Source of the DNA: CALDTK01 sp965215215
GTDB taxonomy: Bacteria; Bacteroidota; Bacteroidia; Chitinophagales; Saprospiraceae
DNA: 64,000 bases
Direction: 5' to 3'
Assembly: GCA_965215215.1 (NCBI GenBank)
Contig: OZ244043.1
Coordinates: 1,736,001-1,800,000, forward strand
The translations under genes and the position numbers were made by a program. The notes under the pieces were generated by a model that worked only from the letters and a program-made list of their open reading frames with translations, was not told the DNA's origin and did not search any database. How positions within the stretch are numbered: the stretch's first letter is position 1; every line of letters begins with the position of its first letter. This document shows positions 51,782 to 61,437 of this stretch, in pieces.

Positions 51782-53384
51782 ATGCCGACCCTCCTCGAAC
51801 GCGTCAACGACTCCCTCGAACTCCTCCTCGTCGTCGCCCTCCTGGGCACGGGCCTGTGGCTGACCCTGCGCCTCGGCTTCATCCAGGTCCGACGCTTCGG
51901 GCACGGCCTCGCGGTGGTGAGCGGGCGCTACGACGACCCCGACGCGCCGGGGGAGGTGAGTCACTCTCAGGCCCTCACCACCGCCCTGTCGGCCACGATC
52001 GGGATCGGGAACATCGCCGGGGTCGCCATCGCGATCCACTGGGGCGGACCGGGCGCGGTGTTCTGGATGTGGGTGACGGCCTTCCTCGGGATGGCGACCA
52101 AGTTTACCGAGGTGACCCTCGCGCAGAAGTACCGCGTGCGGGAGACCGGGGGCGAAGTGTCGGGCGGTCCGATGTACTATATCGAGCGCGGCCTCGGTCC
52201 GCGCTGGCGCCCACTCGCCCGGTTCTTCGCCGGTGCGCTGATCGTGATGGCGCTCGTAAGTGGCAACGCCATTCAGGCGAATACGCTCGCCGATCTCGCC
52301 AGCACCAGCTTCGGCGTGACCCCCTGGCTGGTGGGCCTGCTCTCGGCGGGGGTAGTGGGTGCCGTGATCGTCGGCGGCATCGGGCGCATCGGCCGCGTCA
52401 CGAGCGTACTCGCCCCCGCGATGGCGGCGCTCTACGTACTCGGCGGCCTGGCGGTGGTGGCGCTCAACGCGGAGGCGATCTTGCCGAGCCTGCGGGCGAT
52501 CGTCACGGAGGCCTTCAACCCGACGGCCGGCGTCGCGGGCGCGGGGGCGGGGGTGTTTTTACAGACCATGCTCTGGGGCGTGCGCCGCGGACTCTTCTCC
52601 AACGAGGCGGGGCAGGGGAGCGCCCCGATCGCCCACTCCGCCGCCCGCACCGACGCGCCGGTGAGCGAGGGGGTCGTGGCGCTGCTCGAACCCTTCATCG
52701 ACACGCTCGTCATCTGCACGATCACCGCCCTCGCCATCCTCTGCACGGGGGTGTGGCGCGATACTACCCCCACCGCGATCGCCCTCGGCGACGGCGAGCT
52801 GGCGCACGTGCTCGTGCGCGAAACGGGCACCGTCGACAACCCGCGCCCCCCCCGACACCTACCAAATCACCGACGGCTACTTCGCAGACGCCGCCCGCCT
52901 CGCCTGGCACGAGGTCGCCCTGGAGCGCGTGTACGAAGACGCCGCTTTCGCGAAAACCTTCTCCGGGTCGCTCGACCTGGCCAGCGCTCGCGCCGTAACG
53001 ACGGACGGGCGGCGGCTCGAACGGGTCTTCGCCCCGGCCGTAGAGAACGCCGCCCCGCTGACCCTCTGGGCCTACGAGCGCGGCCTCGGGCGCTGAGGCG
53101 GCTACCTTGTGCTTACCTGCGTGCTGCTGTTCGCGGTATCGACGGCGATCTCGTGGAGTTACTACGGCGATCGCTGCGCGGTGTACCTCTTCGGCCACCG
53201 CGCGGTGCTGCCCTACCGGATCATGTACGTCGGAACGCACTTCCTCGGCGCGATCCTGTCGCTGAACGTGGTGTGGGAGCTCGGCGATCTGGCCATGGCC
53301 CTCGGGACGCTTCCGAACGTGGTGGCGCGCGTGCTGCTGAGCGGCGCGGCGGTGGGGGAGGTACGGGGGTATTTCGGCGAGTGA
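51782..53384 (+). pseudogene. AgcS-family alanine/glycine:cation symporter, frameshift plus stop
   Basis: From the ATG at 51782 the protein reads through the sodium:alanine symporter signatures (TALSATIGIGNIAGVAIAIHWGGPGAVFWMW, MYYIERGLG, RGLFSNEAGQGSAPIAHSAA). At 52846-52853 a run of eight C shifts the frame; with seven C the sense goes on as DTYQITDGYFADAARLAWHEVAL to GLGR, meets TGA at 53094 (a Trp is expected) and finishes LTCVLLFAVSTAISWSYYGDRC to 53384. The inner-membrane carrier would import alanine or glycine with Na+. Two lesions suggest inactivation, although the C-run could be phase-variable or an error. Confidence 0.82.
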
Positions 53385-53896
53385 CGATGTCCAGTACCAC
53401 ACCGACGCAGCGAATACTTGTCTAGAAATCGATCTTCTCTTCGGTTTATGCGAAGGCAAGATGATAACCTCTGGTAAGAGAATCGATTTGCGCCCGCCCG
53501 TGTGTAAGTGTGCGCGTTGGGATTAGCGCAAGCCGTAGTCACGCAGCAGGAAGCGATTCTAATGGAGTTAGGACCATACCGATCACCTCCCGCAGATGTT
53601 GATTGGGTACAGCTAATCGATCTACGCGCCGACCGAGATCGAGACCCGCAACCTCTTCGAACCCTCCGTCGCCGACCCATAAGTCGTCCGAATTTTCAAA
53701 ACGTCTACCCTTATGATTACTTAACCTAGAGAGCGCGTTCTTAGCAGAGGTAAAAAGAGAATCCCTTCCGCCACCGGGGAGGGAATACGAAACTTAGGAG
53801 CGATCGAACCGGTCTATAAGAACTCCGGGGGAGGGTGAAGCTGGGTTACCGACAATCGCCAACCTACCGCCCCGACACACGTTGCTCATCAACCTG
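53385..53896. other. Gene-free spacer
   Basis: No supported gene was found. The word TTAGCGCAAGCCGTAGTCACG at about 53523 resembles TTAGCGCAAGCCGTAGACACG at about 37779, another variant of the dispersed motif with matching flanks. The stretch 53700-53830 is AT-richer. Confidence 0.4.
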
Positions 53897-54145
53897 ATGG
53901 CACCCCCAGAACGACAAATGCCCCCGCCGGCCCCTTCATCGTCCGCTGACGGTGGCGTCCCGGTGATCGATCAAGCCGCCGAGCGAGTTAGCGCCCTGCG
54001 CCGCGCCCTCGAGATCCAGCCCGACGACTCCAAGCTCGTCGGCTTCGCCAAAATCTTGGGCATCGGCCTGCTCGCCATCGTCCTGCTCGCGCTCTCCCCG
54101 CTGATCTTGGTTGGGTTATTCATCGGCTTACTCGCGGCGGCGTGA
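53897..54145 (+). CDS. Small single-span membrane protein
   Basis: This 82-residue protein has a proline-rich start, a helix (AAERVSALRRALEI) and a long C-terminal hydrophobic segment (ILGIGLLAIVLLALSPLILVGLFIGLLAA). It is coupled to the next gene by a GTGA overlap. Function unknown; the ATG at 53897 is one of three possible starts. Confidence 0.6.
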   Translation: MAPPERQMPPPAPSSSADGGVPVIDQAAERVSALRRALEIQPDDSKLVGFAKILGIGLLAIVLLALSPLILVGLFIGLLAAA

Positions 54146-54588
54146 GGCCGCTTCCGACTTCCCCCCGTGCGTGGCCCGTTCGGCCACTCGCTTACACCGC
54201 GTGCGCGCTCGCCTTCGTCGCGCACCAAATCGCCCAGCGCCTCCTCGGCATCAGTGTACCCCTGCTCGATGCCTACCTCGACCCCTTTCTCGCGGTACCC
54301 TTGCTACTCGGTCTCGCCGCCCTCGAACGGTGGTGGCTCCGCACCCGTAGCCGGTCCACGTGGCGCGGTTTTACCGGAGCCGAGGTCGCGGCCATGACGA
54401 TCGCCCTGGCCCTTGTCTTCGAGGAACTCTTCCCCCGCCTCGACCCCTTGCGCCAGGTGCGGGACGGGTGGGACTATCTCGCTTGCGGGGCCGGGGGGCT
54501 ACTTTACTATTTCTTGGTGGGAGTGCGCGCAGGTAGAGAAAGAGAAGAGGTAAGCCTCGCGTCGAAGACTCCCGGGCCTGTGGTCTGA
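54142..54588 (+). CDS. Small polytopic membrane protein
   Basis: This 148-residue protein starts at a GTG overlapping the previous stop. It has four hydrophobic segments (YTACALAFVAHQIA, PFLAVPLLLGLAAL, VAAMTIALALVFEELF, YLACGAGGLLYYFLVGV) with LDAYLDPFLAVPLLL and FEELFPRLDP, features of a small Bacteroidetes membrane-protein family of undefined function that is sometimes labelled as a magnesium citrate transporter. That label is not supported here. Confidence 0.65.
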   Translation: MRPLPTSPRAWPVRPLAYTACALAFVAHQIAQRLLGISVPLLDAYLDPFLAVPLLLGLAALERWWLRTRSRSTWRGFTGAEVAAMTIALALVFEELFPRLDPLRQVRDGWDYLACGAGGLLYYFLVGVRAGREREEVSLASKTPGPVV

Positions 54589-54613
54589 AGGCCTACAGAC
54601 GAGCGTCGAGGGA

Positions 54614-54675
54614 GCGCAGCGGGAAAAACCTAAGGTAAGCTAGTTGGGAGTGGGTCAATGTTGGGAGTGGGTCAA
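54614..54675 (+). repeat. Shared upstream element, copy 1
   Basis: GCGCAGCGGGAAAAACCTAA, GGTAAGCTAGTTGGGAGTGG and GTCAA are followed by a second TTGGGAGTGGGTCAA. The same sequence with few changes lies at 56881-56926 before the MscS gene. Its place, 120 and 70 bp before two neighbouring genes, suggests a common control site. Confidence 0.5.
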
Positions 54676-54796
54676 TAAAGAGCAAAGGCAACACCATCGA
54701 TCGAGGTCCCCACCGCCCCCAACCCACCCCCCCACAGAACAATCCCACCCCCCGCAACATGGCTACCCTGAACACCTAACACAACCCGCACAGCTC

Positions 54797-56617
54797 GTGA
54801 AACGAATCTACGCCCTCACCGCCCTTGCACTCCTCGGTACGCTTACCGCAAACGCCCAGGACGACGTCGCACTCGTTACCGACGTCGTGGCGACCCCCAA
54901 CTACTGGATCACCGTCGCCTCGGGCGTCCTGCTCGCCTTCGGGTTCCAGTACCTGCTCACCGCACTGTCCGTCGCCATCGGCGTGACGGCCACCCCCAAC
55001 CTCAAGGAGAAGTACGCCGAGGCCAAGGCCCGCGACGACCGCCGCGAGGCCGCCATCGCCAACGGGAACGCCATCATCATCGACGAAGGCAACGACGGTA
55101 ACAACGACCATAACAACGACGACGACTCTACCCCCACCGGGGTCGTCGTGACCGGCGCCCTCGGCGCGTGGAACGTCGTGACCACTGCGCTCGCCCTGTT
55201 CACCGCCACCGCCCTCGCGATGAGCCTGAGCCCCGTGCTCACCGACGAAATCGCCCTCACGCTCGGACTCACGATCTGGGCGACCTTCTTCATGCTCCTC
55301 TTCTGGCTCGAGAGCCGCTTCGCCTCCACCGTGATCGGCGGACTCGTATCCGCGGCGACCTCGACGCTCAAGGGGACCGCCGAGACGATCAAGCAGATCG
55401 TGACGCCCGCCCCCGCGAAGCAGATCGCCAACGTGGCCGAGTCGACGATCGCCGACCTCCACTCCCAGTTCGACGGCGCCTTCGACACCGATCGGATCGT
55501 CGACGCGATCGATAACTTCGGCAAGCGCGTCGAGAAGAATACCCCCTCGTACGACAAGCTGAAATCCGACCTCCAAGACATCGTCGGCGGCGGCTCGCAG
55601 AACGGTAATAACGGCCAGGGTGGCGGCGGCGGCCCGGCGAAGTGGACCGCCATCCAGAGCGTCATCCAAACCGCGATCGACCAGTCGGGCGACAGTAAAT
55701 CGAAGGGCAAGGACTCCGGCGGAGATAACGGTAAGAAAAAGGAGCAGCTCAAGGCCCTCATGGCCGACCTGAAGAAGACCTACGACGAGGAAGGCCTCAC
55801 CGCCGAGGGCGTCAAGAAGGCGCTTAAGGACAATAGCCCCCTCGACGATAAGCAGGTCGACGAGTACGTCGGAAAGCTAGAGTCCGTCCTCAAAGGCGGG
55901 AAGTCGCAAGATTTCTCGAAAGAGAATCTCGTCCAGCGCCTCCAGGATGCCCTTGGGGAGGACGGACTCTCCGTCGATGCCGTGCGTGAGCGCGTCAAGA
56001 ATATGGACAAAAAGCAGGTTGCGAAACTCGTAGCCTCCAACACCTCACTCGATGAGAAGCAGGTGGACAACTACGTGGATCAAGCGATGAGTGCGTTCCA
56101 GATGCTCCAGTCGAAGTTCGGTAGCTCGTCTTCCGGCTCCGACGGCAACTCGGACGACGGCAATTCGGCCGGCCTCACCAAACAGCTCCAATCGCGTGCG
56201 GAGGGGGCAATTAAGTCCTTCGTCGACTCGACCGACGATTCGAAACTCGACTACTCCCTCCTCCGCAAGGACGTGCAGAAGGCCCTCGCCAACCCCGGCG
56301 ATACGCTCACCATCGCCCGCAAGCGCCTCGCGACCTTCGACAAGGACACCCTCGTCAGCGTGCTCACCAACAACTCGAAACTCAGTCGCGAGGACATCGA
56401 CCGCACCGTCGCCGAGGTCGAGGGCGCGCGCACCGACTTCGAGCGCAAGCTCCACGAACTCGAGACCGACGCACGCCGCAAAGCCCGCCAACTCGAGCGC
56501 CAGGCCATTATCCAGGCCGAGCACGCCCGCGAGTCGGCGGTATCGGCGGCGTGGTGGCTCGTGGGTGCGATCGTGGTGTCCGGTGTGGCTGCAGGGTTGG
56601 GGGCTACTTTGGTTTAA
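54797..56617 (+). CDS. Large membrane protein with tandem helical repeats
   Basis: A GTG at 54797 gives 606 residues. A signal peptide (IYALTALALLGTLTANAQ) is followed by three hydrophobic segments (WITVASGVLLAFGFQYLLTAL, GAWNVVTTALALFTATALAMSL, IALTLGLTIWATFFMLLFWLES), a long charged region, and a final transmembrane helix (AAWWLVGAIVVSGVAAGLGATLV). The region about 300-560 holds three or more related units ending LDDKQVDEYVGKLESVL, LDEKQVDNYVDQAMSAF and LSREDIDRTVAEVEGAR, each with a preceding GLTAEGVKKAL/GLSVDAVRERV-like helix. Acidic Asn/Asp linkers (GNDGNNDHNNDDD) separate parts. The family was not recognised. It shares an upstream element with the MscS gene. Confidence 0.75.
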   Translation: MKRIYALTALALLGTLTANAQDDVALVTDVVATPNYWITVASGVLLAFGFQYLLTALSVAIGVTATPNLKEKYAEAKARDDRREAAIANGNAIIIDEGNDGNNDHNNDDDSTPTGVVVTGALGAWNVVTTALALFTATALAMSLSPVLTDEIALTLGLTIWATFFMLLFWLESRFASTVIGGLVSAATSTLKGTAETIKQIVTPAPAKQIANVAESTIADLHSQFDGAFDTDRIVDAIDNFGKRVEKNTPSYDKLKSDLQDIVGGGSQNGNNGQGGGGGPAKWTAIQSVIQTAIDQSGDSKSKGKDSGGDNGKKKEQLKALMADLKKTYDEEGLTAEGVKKALKDNSPLDDKQVDEYVGKLESVLKGGKSQDFSKENLVQRLQDALGEDGLSVDAVRERVKNMDKKQVAKLVASNTSLDEKQVDNYVDQAMSAFQMLQSKFGSSSSGSDGNSDDGNSAGLTKQLQSRAEGAIKSFVDSTDDSKLDYSLLRKDVQKALANPGDTLTIARKRLATFDKDTLVSVLTNNSKLSREDIDRTVAEVEGARTDFERKLHELETDARRKARQLERQAIIQAEHARESAVSAAWWLVGAIVVSGVAAGLGATLV

Positions 56618-56681
56618 CTCACTCCCGACTAGCTCTGTGTTGGGTTGCTGGTTCGCTTGATGGACCCACTCCCCCCACCGG

Positions 56682-56847
56682 CGCTCGTACCTCGCTTGGG
56701 CAAGGAAGAGGAGTACTCACGGCGGCGATCACGGCTGAAGGGATACAAAGACTTAAGCATTCTGCTCTTCGAAACCGCCACCCCATAGTCCTAGCCGTGA
56801 TTATCGAAAGGGGTACTCCTCTCCTTGCCTGGAGCGAGGCACGAGCG
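56682..56847. repeat. 166-bp MITE-like inverted repeat
   Basis: Arms at 56682-56716 and 56813-56847 are 35 bp long and complementary except at four or five positions (CGCTCGT-CCTCGCT at the outer ends, GGAGTAC at the inner). An inner stem ATCACGGCT (56729) with AGCCGTGAT (56793) continues the fold. There is no coding capacity. It may be a miniature transposable element or a large structured RNA between the two membrane-protein genes. Confidence 0.55.
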
Positions 56848-56880
56848 GAAGGGGAGAGGAGGCGTGCTTAGGAGGGGCCC

Positions 56881-56926
56881 GCGCAGCGGGAGGAACCTAA
56901 GGTAAGCTAGTTGGGAGCGGGTCAAC
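56881..56926 (+). repeat. Shared upstream element, copy 2
   Basis: GCGCAGCGGGAGGAACCTAA and GGTAAGCTAGTTGGGAGCGG followed by GTCAA repeat the element at 54614-54658. It lies about 70 bp before the MscS start. Confidence 0.5.
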
Positions 56927-56994
56927 ATACCCAAAACTGGGTACACCGACTTAGTTACCCGAACCCCAACCAACCCCCCGGCGCTGCTACCCCC

Positions 56995-58716
56995 GTGATC
57001 CCAATCCGAATTTACAGGCTACTCCCAATCCTCCTAGCCCTAACCTGCACCGCAGGCCTTCAGGCCCAGGCCCCGCCCGCCTACCGGTCCCTACCGCCTG
57101 CCGACACCTCCCTCCCCACCATCGGCGCACGCACCAACGCCGGCTTCGGGGATTACAACGAGGCCTACTACGTGCTCGACACGCTCAACGCCGGACTGCC
57201 CGCCCCGCCCGACACTTTCTATACCCTCACCCCCCAGGAAACCCTCGAGAGCTTCGTGCGCGCCTGCCAGGCCGGGCGCTTCGCCACCGCGGCGCAGGCC
57301 CTTAACCTCAATCTACTGCCGCCCGGGCGCCAAGCCGAGCGCGGGGAGTTGTACGCACAGCAGCTTTATTACGTACTCGATCAACGCCTCGGCTTCGATT
57401 ACGGGGAACTCCCCGACCGACCCGACGGGGCGATCGCGCAACCCGGTGCCGGCGGAGGTCCACCCGCCCCACGGCGCTCGGTGGAGATCGGGTCGCTGAC
57501 CGCGAACGGACGTGCGGTAGAGCTGCGCATGCAGCGCGTCCGGGTCGGCGACGAGGTACCACGCTGGTTGTGGACGGCCACGACGGTCGAAATCGTACCG
57601 GCGCTCTACCGCAACTACGGACCGGGCGTGCTGGAGTCTATCGTGCCCGCTTCCGCAAAAACGACGGTCTTCGGCGTCCAGGCGTGGATCCTCGTCGGCG
57701 TGGTCGTGTTCGCGATGCTGGCGGCTCTGCTCGGCTGGGCGATCGCCCGCGGCTTCGGGTGGTTTTGCCGCAAGGTGTCCTACGACTGGGCGACCGAGCT
57801 CGGCGATCAACTGGCCACGCCACTCGGGTGGGCCCTGGGGATTTTAGCTTTTTACTTCGCGCTCAATGAGGCCCTGGCGCTGTCCGGGCCGTTCGCGCGC
57901 GGCCTCTACACGGTGCTGCTCGTGGTGGTGGTCTTCACCCTCATCTGGGTGGCTTCCCGGGGGGTGGATTATACCATCGGCTACCTCGCCGAGCGGCGGC
58001 TCGCGGACATTTCGGATGAAGCCAACGACGAAGCGCGTCGGCGCATGACCAGCCTCTCGGTCGGTCGGCGCGCGGCGGTGTTCGTCCTGTCTTGCGTCGG
58101 CGTCGGGATCGTGCTCTCGCGGATTCAAGGTCTCGAGGCGCTGAGCTACGCCCTGCTGAGCTCGGCGGGCTTCGCGGCGGTCGTGCTGGGGATAGCGGCG
58201 CAGTCGACCCTCGGCAACCTCGTCGCCGGCGTCCAGATCGCCCTGACTCGTCCGGTACGCATCGGTGACGCCGTGCTCTACGAAGGCAACTGGGGAAACT
58301 TAGAGGACGTGCGGTTTACGTACCTCGTGATTCGGACGTGGGACCTGCGACGGGTGATCGTGCCGCTCAAGTATTTCATCGATCACCCCTTCGAGAACTG
58401 GTCGATCACCGATTCCAAATTGCTCAAACCGTTCTACCTCTACGCCGACTACCGCATCGATGTGGATGCGGTGCGCGCCAAGTTCGACGAGCTCGTACGC
58501 GGTCACGAGCTGTACAACGGGGATTCGCCGCCCGATCTAATCGTGTACGCCGCGGAGGATGACGCAATCAAATTGCGTGGGACGGTGAGTGCGGAGAATT
58601 CGGGAAACGCGTGGACGCTGCACTGCGACGTGCGCGAGGCGATGGTGCGCTACATCGCGGAGCTGGAGGACGGACTGGTTTTACCGCGACGACGGGTACG
58701 TGTAGTGGAAACGTAA
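56995..58716 (+). CDS. MscS-family mechanosensitive ion channel with periplasmic domain
   Basis: This 573-residue protein has a signal peptide (RLLPILLALTCTAGLQAQA), a periplasmic domain of about 200 residues (QETLESFVRACQAGRFATAAQALNL), then membrane helices (AWILVGVVVFAMLAALLGWAIA, ALGILAFYFALNEAL, GLYTVLLVVVVFTLIWVA) and the conserved MscS pore and beta domain (AVVLGIAAQSTLGNLVAGVQIALTRPVRIGDAVLYEGNWGNLEDVRFTYLVIRTWDLRRVIVPLKYF). It would release solutes on osmotic down-shock. The GTG at 56995 is the first start before the signal peptide. It shares an upstream element with the preceding membrane-protein gene. Confidence 0.9.
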   Translation: MIPIRIYRLLPILLALTCTAGLQAQAPPAYRSLPPADTSLPTIGARTNAGFGDYNEAYYVLDTLNAGLPAPPDTFYTLTPQETLESFVRACQAGRFATAAQALNLNLLPPGRQAERGELYAQQLYYVLDQRLGFDYGELPDRPDGAIAQPGAGGGPPAPRRSVEIGSLTANGRAVELRMQRVRVGDEVPRWLWTATTVEIVPALYRNYGPGVLESIVPASAKTTVFGVQAWILVGVVVFAMLAALLGWAIARGFGWFCRKVSYDWATELGDQLATPLGWALGILAFYFALNEALALSGPFARGLYTVLLVVVVFTLIWVASRGVDYTIGYLAERRLADISDEANDEARRRMTSLSVGRRAAVFVLSCVGVGIVLSRIQGLEALSYALLSSAGFAAVVLGIAAQSTLGNLVAGVQIALTRPVRIGDAVLYEGNWGNLEDVRFTYLVIRTWDLRRVIVPLKYFIDHPFENWSITDSKLLKPFYLYADYRIDVDAVRAKFDELVRGHELYNGDSPPDLIVYAAEDDAIKLRGTVSAENSGNAWTLHCDVREAMVRYIAELEDGLVLPRRRVRVVET

Positions 58717-59720
58717 ATCCAGTCCGTTAGCTCGTGGATCGTACGATTCGAGCCCGGAGGTGGGTGAAGGAAAAAGCGCTTAATACAAAGTAGTCGGTAT
58801 TGCAAGTTGCGATGAGGCAAGTTTTCCAACGGCGGGCGGCAGCCCGAGCTGCCGTTATGCACAAACGTCGGCTAGAACCTAAACACAGCATGTGTATGGG
58901 TATGAGTGTTTTGTGGACTATGCTATAATATAACATACGTATTCCGTGAATATTTGGTCGGTTGCGTGTGGACAGCCGAGATATCGAAATATATTTGAGC
59001 GGAACACTATGCAGACACTATGAAACAAAATTTGGCCAAACTGATCGTACTTTTCGTGATGTCAATCCTGATGTACAGTATGCACGCATTCGCTCATGGA
59101 ACGCTGTAACTACTCACTCTTCCCGCCTTGTCATCGGGACACGCCGAGCTTAGGGAGCGCAACAAAATCGACCTAGGTTCGGTCTACAGAATATAGTACC
59201 GTTAAGTTGGTATCGCAATCGGCGCGCTCCAGGTAGAAGCAGGTGTCATTCCTTGCGCACGCTCTCCACAGCTGTACTGGATTTAATTCAGCGGAATTGT
59301 GGAATACGTATAAAGGTGCCTATTGCATGTGTATTAGCATTACTGAGTGTTAATAACGATCGTGTTGTTGATGTGAGTAAAGCGGATCTTCGTGATTTTA
59401 AGTTAGGTTGATGTAGCTGGCTTCGGGACACGACAACCCCTGTTACTTACTTACGCTCGGTGCTTCCCTGCGCCTTGTGGTAGCTATTCCGACAGGCAAT
59501 ACGCCGCGAGCTTCAGCAAGAACTCCATCTGATCATCGATTTCATCGTACGGGGTGGTTTCGGGACGCCCTAGACCTACGTCGCAAGCGACGCCCCCAGT
59601 CACCTTGACCCCACAGCCGCGCGCGTAGGATTGGTACCTACTCGCGATGTAACGGCTCCGAAGTTTGGGCTCGGTTGTAACTCCTCGCGCCCTCACCCGT
59701 CTAGCCTCAAACGAGCTCGG
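58717..59720. other. AT-rich, probably acquired spacer
   Basis: About 1 kb with lower GC than its surroundings (58880-59460) and no recognised gene apart from a 29-codon frame. On the minus strand at 59484-59690 an open frame ends LKLAAYCLSE-stop with a protein-like reading (KVTGGVACDVGLGRPETTPYDEI) but no recognisable start or family. A GC-rich hairpin, CGGCAGC-CCGA-GCTGCCG, lies near 58836-58855. Confidence 0.4.
59020..59109 (+). CDS. Possible 29-residue hydrophobic peptide
   Basis: ATG at 59020 to TAA at 59109 encodes MKQNLAKLIVLFVMSI, then LMYSMHAFAHGTL. It resembles a signal peptide (basic start, hydrophobic core, AFA site) and ends just after it. It may be the remains of a secreted protein or a small membrane-active peptide. 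No partner was seen. Confidence 0.25.
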   Translation: MKQNLAKLIVLFVMSILMYSMHAFAHGTL

Positions 59721-59975
59721 ATGCGCACGCAAACCTTTACCCTCTTCGCCAGCTTCCTCGCCGTGCTCACCTCGTTCACGTCCCTCGCGCAGCCCGAACC
59801 CCTCCTCGTCGCGGGCCGCATCTTCGACGCGGACACCGGCGAGCCGATCGCCTGCGCCCACGTCGGCATCGCGGAGCGGGGCATCGGGACGACCTCCGGT
59901 CACGGCGGACGCTTCGAGCTGAAGCTCGAGCCCGGGCTCCGAACCGCTAAACACGACGGGCGTACTGGTGGGTAG
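59721..59975 (+). pseudogene. N-terminal fragment of a carboxypeptidase-regulatory-like protein
   Basis: The frame from the ATG at 59721 has a signal peptide (FASFLAVLTSFTSLAQ) and a CarboxypepD_reg-like start (VAGRIFDADTGEPIACAHVGIAERGIGTTSGHGGRFELKLEP), then loses sense after LKLEPG and stops at 59975. Proteins with this start are usually several hundred residues long and in the outer membrane, so most of the gene is gone. Confidence 0.6.
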
Positions 59976-60129
59976 CGCGCTGTTCTTCCGATCAGGTGAA
60001 AGTCATCGGCCACACCACTGCGAAGGGATTTTGGTGAAAGCGGGAGAAGTCGCGGAGGAACTGAATCGGCGCAGGATGTTGAGCTAGGCTTGCGCCAAGC
60101 GCCCCTCCCCACGCCACCTTCGTCCCCCC

Positions 60130-61437
60130 ATGCCTGACCCCATCCTACAAAAATTCAATATCCCCCACCTCAACCCCATGCAGGAGCGCGCGGGCGAGGC
60201 CATCGCCTCCGGCACGGACGTCGTGCTGCTTTCCCCCACCGGCACCGGTAAAACGCTCGCCTTCCTGCTGCCGGTCGTCGCGGCGCTCGATCCCGACGAG
60301 ACCGAGATCCAGGCCCTCATCCTCGTGCCCACCCGCGAGCTCGCACAGCAGATCGAGCAGGTCGCCCGCCAGATGGGCTCGGGCTACAAGGTCAACGCGG
60401 TGTATGGCGGGCGCTCGGGGACGCTCGACAAGATCGACCTCAAGCACCGACCGGCGATCCTGATCGGGACGCCCGGGCGCGTGGCCGATCGCTTCCGGAG
60501 AGACCCCTCGGAGTTAAGTCGCATCAAAACCCTCGCGCTCGACGAATTCGACAAGTCGCTCGAGATCGGCTTCGAGGCGGAGATGGAGCAGATCATCGGG
60601 GCGCTGCCCGGACTCCGGCAGCGCATCCTGACTTCGGCGACCAGCAGTACGGACGTCCCTCGGTTCGTCGGACTTCAACGGCCTCGAGTCCTCGACTACC
60701 TCGGAGCCGGGACGTCGCGACTCACGGTGAAAACCCTGCTGTCTCCCGAGCGAGACAAGCTGGAAGCCCTGCGCCAAGTCCTCGCCTACATCGGCCCGCG
60801 GCCCGGGATCATCTTCTGCAACTTCAAAGACGGACTACGGCGCGTGAGTGAATTCCTCGCGCGTAGCGGCACCGAGCACCAATGTTTTCACGGAAGTATG
60901 GAGCAAATCGAGCGCGATCGTGCACTCATCAAATTCCGGAATGGCAGTAGTCGACTCCTCCTCGCCACCGACCTCGCCGCCCGCGGGATCGACGTTCCCG
61001 AACTCGCGTTCATCCTCCACTACCACCTGCCCCCGCGCGAGCGGGAGTTCACGCACCGCAACGGCCGGACCGCCCGCATGCACCAGAACGGCGTCGCCTA
61101 CCTGCTCTGTTGGGAGCAGGAGGTGCTGCCGGATTACGTCGCGGATGTTTACTCCGAGCACCTAAACACCGACGAGCTCCCCGCGTCGACGGATCGGCCC
61201 AGCGAAACGTGGGTGACCGTGCACCTCTCCGGTGGGCGTCGCGACAAGATTTCGAAGGGCGATGTCGCGGGCTTCTTCATGAAGCAAGGTCAACTCAAGA
61301 AAGACCAACTGGGCGTGATCGAGCTACAACAGACGGGTGCGTACGCGGGGGTTGCAGCGAGTGCGGCCAGCCTGCTTATCGCAAAAACGAATAACACCAA
61401 GCTCAAGACGAAGAAGGTGCGGGTGAGTTTGCTCTGA
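60130..61437 (+). CDS. DEAD-box RNA helicase
   Basis: This 435-residue ATP-dependent RNA helicase has all core motifs in order: Q-motif region (FNIPHLNPMQ), motif I SPTGTGKT, Ia PTRELAQQ, Ib TPGRVAD, II DEFD (in place of DEAD), III SAT, IV IIFCNF, V ATDLAARGID and VI HRNGRTAR. A C-terminal part (TWVTVHLSGGRRDKISKGDVAGFFMK, IELQQTGAYAGVAASAASLLI) is a DbpA-type RNA-binding domain, which in that family binds 23S rRNA. It probably works in ribosome assembly or RNA turnover. Confidence 0.92.
   Translation: MPDPILQKFNIPHLNPMQERAGEAIASGTDVVLLSPTGTGKTLAFLLPVVAALDPDETEIQALILVPTRELAQQIEQVARQMGSGYKVNAVYGGRSGTLDKIDLKHRPAILIGTPGRVADRFRRDPSELSRIKTLALDEFDKSLEIGFEAEMEQIIGALPGLRQRILTSATSSTDVPRFVGLQRPRVLDYLGAGTSRLTVKTLLSPERDKLEALRQVLAYIGPRPGIIFCNFKDGLRRVSEFLARSGTEHQCFHGSMEQIERDRALIKFRNGSSRLLLATDLAARGIDVPELAFILHYHLPPREREFTHRNGRTARMHQNGVAYLLCWEQEVLPDYVADVYSEHLNTDELPASTDRPSETWVTVHLSGGRRDKISKGDVAGFFMKQGQLKKDQLGVIELQQTGAYAGVAASAASLLIAKTNNTKLKTKKVRVSLL

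Noticed and set aside
53508..53729. 73-codon plus frame after the symporter relic
   Set aside because: No protein-like pattern and no start signal.
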